From: Flaccisagitta enflata
Taxonomy: Eukaryota > Chaetognatha > Sagittoidea > Aphragmophora
Length of the DNA: 64,000 nt
Assembly (NCBI GenBank): GCA_965153355.1
Contig: OZ231126.1
Span: 86,304,001 to 86,368,000, forward strand
Direction: 5' to 3'
Part shown: piece by piece, positions 25,301-34,239 of the stretch
Numbering within the stretch: position 1 is the stretch's first letter
Layout: every line of letters begins with the position of its first letter
The notes under the pieces: model-generated
What the model was told of the DNA's origin: nothing
The model's input: only the letters and a program-made list of their open reading frames with translations
Database searches by the model: none
Position numbers and translations under genes: made by a program

Positions 25301-25969
25301 TCTCTTTATTTCTTTCTTCTGTCCTTTCTTTCTTCTGTCCTTTCTTTCCTCTGTCCTTTCTTTCTTCCTTCTGTCCTTTCTTTTTTTCCACCCGTCTGTC
25401 TTATCTATCTCTAGATTATCTAGATATCTTTTCATCCATCTATCAACATCTCTATGAATCTATCTGTCGCGACTCTAGAAAAGGCTTTGTCCATGCGTTG
25501 GTCCATCCATCTTTGAGTTCATCCATGATGATCAACTTGAGGAGTGTGAAAACGCTCAGTATGAAAGGGGGTGTAGAGGGGAATTGTACGCAGTGCGCTC
25601 CTACCCACCCGCGTTTATTGTTCCGTTGGCGCTCTGTCCGTTGGCGCTCTGTCTTCATTGTTAATCGCATTCGTTTCCTCTCTCTGGTTACTTTTAATCC
25701 TACTAACCAGCGTCTATCTCGACAATTTATGCCGTCACGCTGACGAGGGGATCGTGTTGTCGTGGGCCTCGACTGGTCAAACGGGCTTGGGTCACGTGAA
25801 CAACCGAGACTCGGATTACGTCATCGAAAAACTGGCGCAAATCGGGTTCGAACTCGATCACGACGCGTCACGACGCATCAAAGCCGCGGCCCAACTGCCT
25901 TGGCTCAGGAACAACACGAACGTCTTTCGGAGGAGAAAATGGATCAAACTCGATCCAAATATGGCGTAA
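16218..25969 (+). CDS. SAM-dependent methyltransferase-like, signal-anchored protein (spliced gene)
   Basis: Five well-supported exons (16218-16328, 19862-19945, 23682-24219, 24878-25106, 25711-25969) join in frame to 406 residues ending in TAA. Residues about 7-27 are a hydrophobic segment after a short N-terminus containing one Lys, suggesting a type II signal anchor. Residues 66-245 are acidic, charged and low in predicted structure. From about 240 comes a Rossmann-like SAM-binding start, KIVGSFGDGPGLYKLAL, with the Gly-rich loop. Later segments are SYTAYDGAPFVEE, HLDFT and VVSLEVAEHIP, as in class I methyltransferases, then NLCRHADEGIVLSWA and a C-terminal RRRKWIKLDP. The fold is inferred from motifs. 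Substrate is unknown and the topology would suit the secretory pathway. The start ATG at 16218 is the first in the hydrophobic exon. The introns are full of transposons and satellites. Confidence 0.8.
16373..16570 (+). repeat. 18-20 bp degenerate repeat (CCTCGAGGCTCATATCCCAG)
   Basis: About ten diverged copies of a CCTCGAGGCTCATATCCCAG-like unit in intron 1 of the methyltransferase-like gene. The related unit CCTCGAGGCCCATATCCCAG recurs at 19275-19556. Confidence 0.85.
16575..16830 (+). repeat. Degenerate AGTCCTA(A/G)GGTCTA tandem repeat
   Basis: Around fifteen copies of a 14-18 bp unit, for example GTCCTAGGGTCTA and GGTCTAGTAGTCCTAA. It grades into the palindromic repeats that follow. Confidence 0.85.
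16914..17472 (+). repeat. Array of ~45-bp palindromes in two stem versions
   Basis: Near-perfect hairpins occur at about 16917, 16993, 17056, 17264, 17361 and 17430. One version reads TTTAGGACTAGTAGACCCTG, then a short loop, then AGGGTTTACTAGTCCTAAA. The other reads ATTAGGACTAATAGACCTTG, then GCTAAGGGTTTGTTAGTCC. Spacers differ in length and sequence. In the middle, around 17110-17250, lies about 150 bp of unrelated DNA. Confidence 0.85.
17811..17975 (-). mobile_element. HINE-like element, diverged
   Basis: The left end ACAAGGCCGGATACAGGGC is the inverse of the family 3' end. It is followed by CAGTCGCAGACGGTTGGGCA, the inverted core, a CGAC/CAAC tract and a TGTCCGCATGTGTC repeat at the right. 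The 5' hairpin is not intact. Confidence 0.55.
17988..18365 (+). repeat. Two copies of a ~215-bp dispersed unit with poly-G tract
   Basis: Each copy has GAGGAAAATTTCAATTTTGG, CCTAATTAGTACAACAC, a TTATGGGAAAGAAAATCGAA-type block, a run of 8-9 G and GCCGTGCAAC. The G-run block also occurs near 15350, and an inverted copy occurs at 28555-28760. Confidence 0.8.
18366..18531. mobile_element. Pogo/Tigger-like MITE with TA duplication
   Basis: Ends are CAGTGGAACCCCGC and GCGGGGTCTTACTG, flanked on both sides by TA. The 166-bp length, termini and TA target fit non-autonomous pogo/Tigger members of the Tc1/mariner superfamily. Non-coding. Confidence 0.8.
19275..19556. repeat. Inverted array of 18-bp units (GGCCCATATCCCAGCCTCAA)
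   Basis: Units of type CCTCGAGGCCCATATCCCAG run to about 19385 and then continue in inverted orientation (GGGATTTGGGCCTTGAGG) to a G-run at 19545. The whole could fold as a long hairpin. Part of the inverted motif recurs at 33200-33245. Confidence 0.85.
19556..19680 (-). repeat. Dispersed block also present at 33250-33350
   Basis: AGGAGAAAATTCCC, AAAGCATAGGTCATC and CCCCTTCGG.GCCGCTGCCC are shared with 33270-33340. On the minus strand both copies encode GSG(P/S)EGVDDLCF. It could be an old element with a short coding remnant or a chance frame in a repeat. Confidence 0.6.
19862..19945 (+). CDS. Methyltransferase-like gene, exon 2
   Basis: 28 codons between TTCTCAG and GTAAGC, phase 0 at both ends, reading DVSVTETIEEEPCQ and ending VLVHILK. 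It has good splice signals and an open frame but no known domain. The exon end looks helical. Confidence 0.6.
20454..20655 (+). mobile_element. Tc1-like 5' end fragment
   Basis: GATCTTGGCCATAAAGATCC, then GAACAGCTTTAAAGTGTCA, matches the left end of the element at 55730-56330 over about 200 bp (AATCGCAGTGAGATGATTTT, CCAAGCTGGTTCCTGTATCT). No transposase remnant follows, so it is truncated. Confidence 0.75.
21030..21365 (+). repeat. ACTTCATACTACATA degenerate repeat
   Basis: Many short variants of TACAACTTCATACTACATA at irregular spacing, lying between the arms of the inverted-repeat element. Confidence 0.9.
21864..21962 (+). CDS. Possible optional or damaged exon 3
   Basis: After a good acceptor (TGCCAACAG) the frame reads ANDNLCRKLMRQIFCLSEDL and runs to TGA at 21963 without a GT donor. 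The heptad-like content continues the helical character of exon 2. At about 21950 it meets a fragment of the AAGAAC foldback family. It may be an alternative terminal exon or an exon whose donor was lost. Exons 2 and 4 join in frame without it. Confidence 0.3.
21950..22062 (-). mobile_element. End fragment of the AAGAAC foldback family
   Basis: ATGTTCTTAAGATGTTCTTA, AAATCTGAGGCTGATGTTCT, CAGTGTTCTTA and GCGTGTATA are the inverse of the left end at 10407-10500. It overlaps the end of the possible exon 3. Confidence 0.65.
22063..22640 (+). mobile_element. Tandem HINE-like units, GATGCG subfamily
   Basis: Two units of about 133 bp each hold GTGTGTC, a (GTCC)n tract, CTCAAAATCAGTCTAC and AACCATTATT. 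Each is followed by a hairpin, GGATGCATCCTCGCATCTCT or AGATGCGTCCTCGCATCTCT. A third unit contains a 10-bp minisatellite and ends TTTTAGCCACCGTCCCTCCC. The pattern is head to tail. Confidence 0.6.
22337..22556 (+). repeat. 10-bp minisatellite (TCCACTCGCA)
   Basis: About 22 copies of a 10-bp unit, first mainly CCACTCGCAT, then CCACTCATAT and CCACTCACAT. Because 10 is not a multiple of 3 all three frames stay open, which explains three overlapping open frames. Confidence 0.95.
22716..23293. mobile_element. 578-bp near-perfect palindromic MITE
   Basis: CAGGATGTGCAAAAAATTTG at the left is mirrored by CAAATTTTTTGCACATCCTG at the right. The complementarity continues for nearly the entire 285-bp arms, meeting near 23005. 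The inner arm reads TTTGAGCTACAGATGCCAGA. Size and inner arm match the palindrome at 57164-57742. Flanks are TTATAA and TTAAGA, so the target duplication is unclear. Confidence 0.9.
23682..24219 (+). CDS. Methyltransferase-like gene, exon 4
   Basis: Opens after CGACTTTTCAG with EQRNALSSRANYLTREF and runs 538 bases to CAAG|GTAATG. It encodes a Lys/Glu-rich and Ser/Thr-rich segment (around ERGTGKDKLVNVKVYEE, then LSLSSDEMKALTAYEDD) and ends LKLAGGLAELLQG at the start of the Gly-rich loop. Nearly the whole exon is open in one frame only. Confidence 0.85.
24878..25106 (+). CDS. Methyltransferase-like gene, exon 5 (SAM-binding motif)
   Basis: Between CCATCAG and GTATGT. It encodes KIVGSFGDGPGLYKLALDLT, then YDGAPFVEETSGGRV, HLDFTTSIFGIPVFEWV and VSLEVAEHIPRAYE, the core motifs of a class I methyltransferase. 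It is GC-richer than its surroundings. Confidence 0.9.
25203..25390 (+). repeat. CTTT microsatellite in intron 5
   Basis: (CTTT)n for about 100 bp, followed by imperfect CTTTCTTCTGTCC units, between exons 5 and 6 of the methyltransferase-like gene. Confidence 0.95.
25711..25969 (+). CDS. Methyltransferase-like gene, last exon
   Basis: Opens after ACTAACCAG completing the split Asp codon, reads VYLDNLCRHADEGIVLSWAS and ends WIKLDPNMA plus TAA. It is separated from exon 5 by an intron holding a CTTT microsatellite. No clear AATAAA signal is seen in the first 130 bases downstream. The next AATAAA lies in a transposon at about 26226. Confidence 0.9.
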
Positions 25970-26160
25970 AATGTTTGCGCGTTTGTAATTGTACTTGCCA
26001 CTATTTGTATCGTGCGGATTCTGTTATTCTGTTCAGTTCTAATTTGGAACTTCCAAGCTATAAATTGTACGTTCATTGTACAAGTCATGTGTCTGGAATA
26101 ATGACAATTTCCATGCGATTATCTTTAAGACTAGAAAGGTGCAGACGACAAGCTCAGCTA

Positions 26161-27330
26161 CACTCTTTTTTTTTTATAAGAACGTCATTTTTTTCCAAAG
26201 GCTTCATGTTCTTATTTTCAAGGCCAAATAAAGCCTTTAATGTCCTTGGCATGTTCTTAATTTCAAATACTATATTAACAGGCCTTTTTTTAGAGCGAGC
26301 CCGCAAGCCCGTGGCTCTCTAATTTGCTGTCGGGCTCTCACTTTTTGCTGGATCTGAGCCCGGTGGGCTCTCTCTGATTTGGTGAGACATGACTCAATTG
26401 AATTTTATGATCTTTGTAGAATTTCAAAAAGCGAGTCAAGAGTACCTCAAAAGAAAAAAGTCAAATAGCAAATGCATTTACAATTTAACACCACCATCAC
26501 TATCATGAAAAGTGATAAATAAGATAAGCCTGCTATGCTTTGGTTCGTCCATTTGTTGGCTGGTCAGTCTATTGATAACTCTGTGCTATTTTGGGATGTT
26601 TAAGCATCACTGCTTCTGTCCAAATACTTGATTGGCCTTGCCACTGCCCCTGTCCATCAAAACGGAACTAGGGTAACCATGTATCCAGTTTTGTTGTTTT
26701 GTTTTGTTTTTTTTCAAAAATCTATGAAAATTTGTCTGATGTTGATGAAAAAAAAAGGTCCCATGTAGAGTTTTGAGCATCTGGGAATCCCATGCAATGA
26801 TTTTTTCTTTAATGCCCCTTTATTTTTGTTTATAGAGATATGAAAATACCATTGTTAGATATCAGTGCTGTGATAAAGGCTCACATGATTATGAAATTGA
26901 CAAAAATGGTTATTTTTTGTTGGGCTCGCTGTTTTTCCGTCGGGCATTATGAAATTGTGTGGAGAGAGCCTGACTTGCTCAGTCAAAAAATTCACTAAAG
27001 AAAGGCCTGTATATTAACTATAGGAAACCTTATAATATACTATTTTTCAATTATACTAAATATATTTCTATCAAATATTGTAAAACAAATGCCAATCATT
27101 TAAGTCGTAGGATATTTTAATGATATTCATTTAAAAATTTTGGAGTATCATTTTAATTATACTAAAATTCAATTGTTTTCTTAATGTCCTATAAATATTA
27201 TTGTAAGTAAAATTTTTCTCTCAAGATTTGAAGCCTTCGTATGTTCTTAAGATGTTCTTAATTTTGAGGCTATTCAAAGCCTTGATGTTCTTATAAACTA
27301 GGTTCTTATAAAAAAAAGAGTGTAAAAGAG
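26161..27330. mobile_element. AAGAAC foldback element split by an hAT insertion
   Basis: The left end TACACTCTTTTTTTTTTATA, then AGAAC, is mirrored at 27300-27330 (GTTCTTATAAAAAAAAGAGT, then GTA). Several ATGTTCTTA motifs lie on each side. The hAT element 26279-27009 sits inside. Without it the foldback would be about 440 bp, close to the 425 bp of the copy at 10407-10831. Confidence 0.75.
26279..27009. mobile_element. Non-autonomous hAT-like element with perfect 8-bp TSD
   Basis: Termini CAGGCCTTTTTTTAG and CTAAAGAAAGGCCTG are flanked by TATATTAA at 26271-26278 and 27010-27017. An 8-bp duplication and CAGG..CCTG ends fit the hAT superfamily. Subterminal GAGCCCG/GGGCTC motifs recur near both ends. 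No transposase frame is seen. An inverted copy lies at 28922-29640. Confidence 0.88.
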
Positions 27331-27339
27331 AATGGGGAC

Positions 27340-27540
27340 TGATGAACTGGCGACTGCCAGCCGCGGGTAGGCAGGACAGTAATGCAGATAGGCAGGGGCT
27401 GTAACGTGGTGGGCAGGACTGCAATGCAGGAAGGCAGAGGTAAAAATACAGCAGGGGCAATAATGAGGATGGGCAGGAGCAGTTATGCATGGGCAGTAAT
27501 AGAGGTGGGCAGGGGCTGGACGGGGAAAAGCCTTTTGTAT
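27340..27540 (-). mobile_element. Tandem array of HINE core unit
   Basis: Seven or so degenerate copies of GGCAGGGGCAGTAATGCAGA lie in a row beside GGCGACTGCCAGCCG. The same unit forms the core of the HINE-like elements at 32150-32230 and 49340-49400. No termini were found here. Confidence 0.5.
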
Positions 27541-27654
27541 AATAGGTGATGTGCTCATTTGTTTTCCAAGAGAGCAATTCTCTGTTTCTGTTGCCATCTC
27601 AGGGGGTTGGGTCTTAAACGTTTTATTCAGAGAGAGACAGATTAAAAATGTGTT

Positions 27655-27740
27655 CTTTGGTGCCCCATAGCACCTTTATAAGAGGCTCTGTCCGTTGGTC
27701 GGTCTGTCAACCGGTTGGTCTGTCACGCTCAAGTGAAAAA
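27655..27740 (+). mobile_element. HINE-like 5' fragment, GGTGC subfamily
   Basis: GGTGCCCCATAGCACCTTTA, then TAAGAGGCTCTGTCC and GGTC/GGTT repeats. The hairpin is intact and the 3' end is missing. Confidence 0.55.
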
Positions 27741-27815
27741 TCGGAGAAAATGATTAAAATCACATGAGAACTCATCTTGTTTATCATTTATGTTACTTAT
27801 TTCATTCATCATCAT

Positions 27816-28511
27816 ACACTTTTTCTTTTTACAAGCACCTCGTTTCTAAGCACGTCCAGCCACAGATGTTGGGAAAATTTAAGCAAATTGCTTAGCACAC
27901 TCCAGGCTGAGATTTCTGATTCGAAAAATGTTTTGGTGAATTTCTTAAATTATGCTAATTTTTAGATATTTTTGGTTGGAATTTCACAAAAACCAATAAA
28001 AACTTTAATAGATATTGAAATTACCTATGTTATCAATATGTCAATACATTCAGGATTTTGATATTGATAGAAATGATTAAATTTCTAAGAATATTTAAGC
28101 TTTAATATTTGCTTAGATACTATTGTTACTAAGAATTTATTACTATAATAAGGATCATCAAAAAAGAATAACATATCATGATAACACTAAAAATCTTTAA
28201 AAAATTTATGTTAAATCAAGATACTAATCTCATCCCATGGTTTATATGAAAGTAGAACAACATAAATGAAAGATATTGTATATTTTTTATACAAAATAGA
28301 TTTATTACTGTAATTATATTATATTTTATTCTATACTAAGCAATACTCTATGCTATTTTGTTTTCTAAACCCCACTGTGTAATGAATAGGATAATTACAT
28401 ATTGAAAAAAGTTAAGCACTTAATTAAGCACATTTCAGTCTCGAAAATGAGAATTTACTGAGCACGCTCAGCCTCAGCCAAAAAAAGTGCGTGCTTATCA
28501 AAAAAAGTGTA
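27816..28511. mobile_element. Foldback element, AAGCAC version of the AAGAAC family
   Basis: The left end ACACTTTTTCTTTTTACAAG, then CACC, pairs with the right end GTGCTTATCAAAAAAAGTGT. Repeated motifs are AAGCAC/GTGCTTA where related elements have AAGAAC/GTTCTTA. Flanks TTCATCATCA and TTCATCTACA match at 8 of 10 positions, suggesting a 9-10 bp target duplication. The interior is AT-rich. Confidence 0.7.
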
Positions 28512-28554
28512 TTCATCTACAGTTAGGTTCAAAGAGCTTCAGGGGTGTATATTC

Positions 28555-28760
28555 TTGAGTCGCTTTTGATTTTTTTCCCCCCCCTGCCTTTGATTTTCTT
28601 CCCCGCGACACGTCGCATCGCATTTTTATATCCATGATTTTCTTCCCCATATAGCAATAAAACTATGTAGTTAAGGTTTAAATAGTGTGAAATTGTGTTT
28701 TACTAATTGAGTTTTATGATTTGGTACTGTAAAAAGTTATATTTTCCCCAAATTTCCTTT
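28555..28760 (-). repeat. Inverted copy of the 17988-18365 unit
   Basis: GCTTTTGATTTTTTTCCCCC, TTGATTTTCTTCCCC, AATTGTGTTTTACTAATTGA and ATGATTTGGTACTGTAAAAA are the inverse of the unit found twice at 17988-18365. A second C/G-rich block follows at 28800-28850. Confidence 0.7.
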
Positions 28761-28921
28761 TTTCTCTTTTTTCCCCCTTTTATTTCCTTCCCCAACTCCA
28801 GACCCTTTGATTTTTTCTCCCCCCCACGGGGGGGGGGGGGAAAACTCAAGAATATACAGGCCTGTAGAGCTTGGGAAAAGTCTGATAGAGCTCGGGATAG
28901 GTCTAAGAATTCATGTATCTT

Positions 28922-29640
28922 CAGGCCTTTCTTTAGTGAATTTTTTGATTGAGCAAATTGGGCTCTCTCCACACAATTTCACAGAGCCCGACGGAAAAAC
29001 AGCGAGCCCAACAAAAAATAACCATTTTTGTCAATTTCATAATCATGTGAGCCTTTATCACAGCACTGATATCTAACAATGGTATTTTTATATCTCTATA
29101 AACAAAAATAAAGGGGCATTAAAGAAAAAATCATTGCATGGGATTCCCAGATGCTCCAAACTCTACAGACAACATCAGACAAATTTTCATTGATTTTTGA
29201 AAAAAACAAAACAAAACAAAACAACAAAACTGGATACATGGTTACCCTAGTTCCGTTTTGATGGACAGGGGCAGTGGCAAGGCCAATCAAGTATTTGGAC
29301 AGAAGCAGTGATGCTTAAACATCCCAAAATAGCAATGAGTTATCAATAGACTGACCAGCCAAAAAATGGACCAACCAAAGCATAGCAGGCTTATCTTATT
29401 TATCACTTTTCATGATAGTGATGGTGGTGTAAAATTGTAAATGCATTTGCTATCTGACTTTTTTCTTTTGAGGTACTCTTGACTCGATTTTTTGAAATTT
29501 TACAAAGATCATAAAATTCAATTGAGTCATGTCTCACCAAATCAGAGAGAGCCCTCCGGGCTCAGAGCCAGCAAAAAGTGAGAGCCCGACAGCAAATTAG
29601 AGAGCCACGGGCTCGCGGGCTCGCTCTAAAAAAAGGCCTG
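28922..29640. mobile_element. Non-autonomous hAT-like element, inverted copy
   Basis: Starts CAGGCCTTTCTTTAG and ends CTAAAAAAAGGCCTG. It is the inverse of 26279-27009 over its full length with few differences. The left flank TCATGTATCTT and right flank TCAGTATCTT are near-identical, but with an indel, so the 8-bp duplication is not clean. It sits next to HINE-derived 21-bp repeats. Confidence 0.85.
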
Positions 29641-29689
29641 TCAGTATCTTGTCATTTTATTCATAATCGTATTCATCTACGGTTAGGTC

Positions 29690-29812
29690 AATGGGCTTGA
29701 GATAGGTGTGATAGAGCTAGGGATAGGTCTGATAGAGCAAGGGATAGGTCAAAGAATTAAGAACGCCAGCGCACCTTCTCGGCCCGTGTATCCGGCCTTT
29801 TGCTTTTATTTT
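29690..29812 (+). mobile_element. HINE-like 3' portion with 21-bp repeats
   Basis: GATAGAGCTAGGGATAGGTC repeats, then CGCCAGCGCACCT and CGGCCCGTGTATCCGGCCTT. CAGCGCACCT is the expected 3' stem copy. The 5' end was not found upstream of the hAT insertion. Confidence 0.45.
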
Positions 29813-30010
29813 TTGTTGTTTTTTTGCGTTTCTTCCCTCAAACTCGCTCTTGCTCTCTCTCAATTTATTCGGCTACGTCTCGACACAATTGCCAATTAGC
29901 ATTGCCGATGGCAATTCGAGCAATTTGGTGGTATAACTATAAGTCTTATGGCCCCTACGGGGTTTGGATTGCAGTTCCTTAGCCGCCCCTTGCCGCCACC
30001 CATCAAATCA

Positions 30011-30210
30011 ATTTTTAGTCGCGTGCTACGCGACTCTACACCCCGCTATGTCGGTCCGTCGGTCGGTCGGTCGGTCCCCTTTTTTACTTTTTCGGCGTTT
30101 TTGAGCTTTTTGAGCATACGGCTCCTGCCCAGACGCCTTAGTGACCTTCTCCAGTACTGCTCCTGCCCACCCGCACGCGACTAGGGTAGCCGTGTATCCG
30201 GCCTTGTTTA
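30011..30210 (+). mobile_element. Complete HINE-like element, GTCGCGTGC subfamily
   Basis: 5' TTTTTAGTCGCGTGCTACGC, then GACTCTACACC and a (GGTC)n tract. The core is CTGCTCCTGCCCACCC. GCACGCGACT near the 3' end is the exact inverse of the 5' AGTCGCGTGC. The end is GTGTATCCGGCCTTGTTT. It is a full-length model for this subfamily at about 200 bp. Confidence 0.78.
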
Positions 30211-30415
30211 TGTCGAATGCACGTCGCGTTGTGAATTTTTGTGGGCTTTTCTTCTTTCTCCTTTTTTTTAGCCCGGTGAAAATGTCAGTTTGGTTCGTCT
30301 ATCTGCCGGACAAGTTGGTCTCCTTTCGGCCTCACATTTCCAGCACACGTGTCATCCATACAAATTCCTCTCTTTCGTCTTCTTTCCACTAAATCACACC
30401 TTCGGGAAATAACCG

Positions 30416-30417
<2 letters not shown>

Positions 30418-30464
<47 letters not shown>
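30418..30464 (+). repeat. CT microsatellite
   Basis: (CT)n of about 45 bp. Confidence 0.95.
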
Positions 30465-30467
<3 letters not shown>

Positions 30468-30539
30468 TTATTCTTCTCTTTCTTTTCCCCTCTGCTTATG
30501 GTCAATCTTTCTAGAGTGCCGGAAAATTTCTAAATTTTA

Positions 30540-31309
<770 letters not shown>

Positions 31310-32110
31310 GAGCCAGGAAAGGTACGTGATGGCCATGGCGTCAGTTTCTCGGAAAAGGAAAAAAGGTGGGAAAGGTTGTCATTCAACATCTTCCACATGA
31401 CAGAATCATGTATACATTCATGGTGGGAAAGGCACGTAGTCATTTAACCACTACCAGGATGTATTGGAAATGTGATGTGTGCAACAATTTATTCTACAAA
31501 AAACTCATACAATTATCCAAATAAGAAACATTAAACTTTAAAGAAAATCTGAAAAAATACGGACATTTATATAGTGTAAGCTTCCATTACATACACATAC
31601 ATACCTAATATATGGTTTTTTGAAACGCTATCAAAATTCCTCAGGTATATACTTTTTACTAAATGTGTCATATTTATTCTATTTAAAACAAAATTTTAAG
31701 TGTATTTTAAAAAAATATATAAAAAATATTTTAGGGGAAGGGTATTGTTAGAGCTGTCCTCTGGCATTGATCGGGACCATCAACTCAGCCCAATTTTGGT
31801 TAAAATTACCTAATTGAAAAAAAGGAACCAGGGTGTCCATATCCCCAGCTGAGCCCCTTTATCCTAATTAGGGGGGTGGGAGAAAGGTGAATTTTTACTA
31901 AAATTGGTTAAGGTTATAATTACTTCTTAGTGAATAAAGGGAAAAAGCCTTCATCTTCAAAGAAGATATATCATGGGATGATAGGGCACCATGAGGGGTA
32001 AAAGGTTTTGTACATGTCCATAAAAATTAATAAAAATTGATATAACTAATATAATCTGATATAATAACAAACCATTCAGCTTCTGGTCATCAGTTGGTGT
32101 CCTGTACCCA
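31310..32110. other. AT-rich stretch, nothing recognised
   Basis: No supported gene, foldback or tandem repeat. Includes poly-A/T runs. Confidence 0.35.
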
Positions 32111-32356
32111 AAACAAGGCCGGATACACGGCCAATAAGCAGTCGCTGGCGGGTGGGCAGGGGCAGTACACCAAGGGGCAGGGGCACTCGATCAGTGGGCA
32201 GGGGCTGTATTTTGGGTGGGCAGGGGCTTTTATGCTCAGAAATCACAAATACGGTCAAGTTCGCGGCATCCGAATTTTCGCGTGACACTCAGACAGACAG
32301 ACATTCAGACCAAGGGACACACCCTCTTATAGAGTCGCTTAGCCAGCGACTAAAAA
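32111..32356 (-). mobile_element. Complete HINE-like element, GTCGCTGGC subfamily
   Basis: On the minus strand: TTTTTAGTCGCTGGCTAAGC, GACTCTATAAGAGGGTGTGT, a (GTCT)n tract and several CCCTGCCCAC core units. Then comes GCCAGCGACT, the exact inverse of AGTCGCTGGC, and GGCCGTGTATCCGGCCTTGT. All three mutually complementary segments are present. Confidence 0.78.
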
Positions 32357-32811
32357 GGGCTTCGCATCTCGTGACATAGTGACTTCACTTAGTGATGCTT
32401 AGTGAAAGATCAATGGATTCAATGGGACCAGCTGACTGACACTTTCTTCGTGCGTCAAAGCTGTCCGTCTGTTAGTCTGGACATGTATTTACTCGACGAG
32501 GCCTTCAGGGCACATGTTAGCCAGCCTACTTTCCCTCGTTTTGTTTTTGCTTACTTGAATACGATTGAGGGATAAGCTAAGTAATTAAATGTGTAATCTT
32601 TGGCTGAGCAAGGGAAAGTTGAATCTTCGGTTTTCATTGCGGCGGTCATGGCCATGCTGTTAATTGCTGTTATGGCAACAACGAAATGCATCCGAAGTTC
32701 CGAACTCCAGCCGAATTTTGATTTAAATGAAGAATTAATTCATATAAAAAGAAAGTTTGCCAACTTTGCGTCTTCATGAAATCCAGTCGATACTTATGGA
32801 CTGTTAGTTTT

Positions 32812-32870
32812 TAGTCGCTGCCTAAGCGACTCTATAAGACATCATGAACAATCTGGTCTCGTTTGCTATT
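32812..32870 (+). mobile_element. HINE-like 5' fragment, GTCGCT subfamily
   Basis: TTTTTAGTCGCTGCCTAAGC, then GACTCTATAAGAC. Only the hairpin end is present. Confidence 0.5.
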
Positions 32871-33199
32871 CACGAGAGGTCAAAATTGAAGTTTTTTTTT
32901 GGCCCAATTTGACTTTTTCTGGTCATTACCTATGTTACCACAAATGATTTATTGAAAAAATCGATGCAAATTTGTATTCCAAAAAAAAGTTATGAATGAT
33001 TTTGTAAAAAAACAGAAATTTCCCTTTCTCCCCCATTTTCTGTTAATTTTTCGCATAAATCTTGGCAATAGGTCTTATTTTCTCCTCCCTCATGCCCCCC
33101 ACACTTGCACACACAAACATATGTATATATTTTATACATGTATGTATATGTATATGTTAAAATATATACCTAAATACATATATGAGGCAAATTTTCTAT

Positions 33200-33370
33200 T
33201 GGGATATGGGCCTCCAGGCTGAGATATGGGCTTGGAGGCTGGGGGGAGGGGGATGGGTGCGGAGGAGGAGGAGGAGGAGGAGAAAATTCCCCATATGTGT
33301 GAAAGCATAGGTCATCGACCCCTTCGGAGCCGCTGCCCTGCTCCCCCCTCAACTTCAACCACAACCCACT
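33200..33370 (-). repeat. Second copy of the 19500-19680 dispersed block
   Basis: GGGATATGGGCCTCCAGGCT, GGAGGAGGAGGAGAAAATTC, AAAGCATAGGTCATCGACCC and TTCGGAGCCGCTGCCC match 19500-19640. The minus strand again reads GSGSEGVDDLCFHT, then a proline run from the GGA triplets. Confidence 0.6.
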
Positions 33371-33443
33371 TAAGCAGGGCACGGGTACCGCTGACCATCT
33401 AACATTTTCGGAAGTTTCACTAAATGCTCTGCCTCTTTCTCTT

Positions 33444-33540
33444 CAACTTTCTTTCTTTCTTTCTTTCTTCCTTTCTGTCTTTCTTTCTTTCTTTCTTTCT
33501 TTCTTTTTCTCTTTCTTTCTTTCTCCCGTTCTTTTTTTCT
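33444..33540 (+). repeat. CTTT microsatellite
   Basis: Imperfect (CTTT)n of about 95 bp. Confidence 0.95.
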
Positions 33541-33628
33541 GTAGAACTCGTTTAGCTTGTGCACTTGTCAGCAGAAAACATAGAACTTTCATTATTTCTG
33601 GCTGAAAAAATGAGCATTGCTATGGCTA

Positions 33629-33770
33629 CGGATAATTTTAGATTCGCATAGAAAATAAAAAATCCAAAAAATGAAAAACATCAGACGCAAGTAAAATGTC
33701 ATACGATGGATCTGATGTTTTTGAAAATGCGAATTTTTCCCCTCTGTTCTCGTATTAAAATTATCCGCTA
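33629..33770. mobile_element. Small palindromic MITE (CGGATAATTTT)
   Basis: CGGATAATTTT pairs with AAAATTATCCG. CTA lies on both sides. The inner stem ACATCAGAC pairs with ATCTGATGT. The inner arm ATGCGAAT/ATTCGCAT corresponds to ATGCAAAT in the MITEs at 7766 and 11550. Confidence 0.72.
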
Positions 33771-34239
33771 CAAAAATATTTTTTTCAAAAATCCCTCCTA
33801 ACACAGCTTTACATGGAAAAAGGTATGAAAACCATACTTAATTTTGGGCTAGATCAATAAGATTTGGTATGCATACTCTGTTATGCGTCTTCTAACTACA
33901 GTTCAAATATCATGATGTTACTCCAACGGGAAGATAGGTTTTTGCAATTTTGAAGTTAAAGTATCCAAATTTTCTAATTTCATTTGTCACACGACCCCCT
34001 GATTATTTTTCTTCAATTATGCAAAAATTCTTAAAAACTAAAGGTCGCGAAAATTTTTTCAATATACTATATTAGTAAATGAGCAGGTTTAACTGAAAAA
34101 TTGTGGACAAATTTCCAATATGTCACGCCCCTTCTTAACTGAGGTAACTTTTTAAAAATTCCTCAGCATCGCCACCCATGCAGGGCTGTTATATAGATGT
34201 AGACGAATGTATCCATGCAAAAAACAAAAAATTCTGTTG

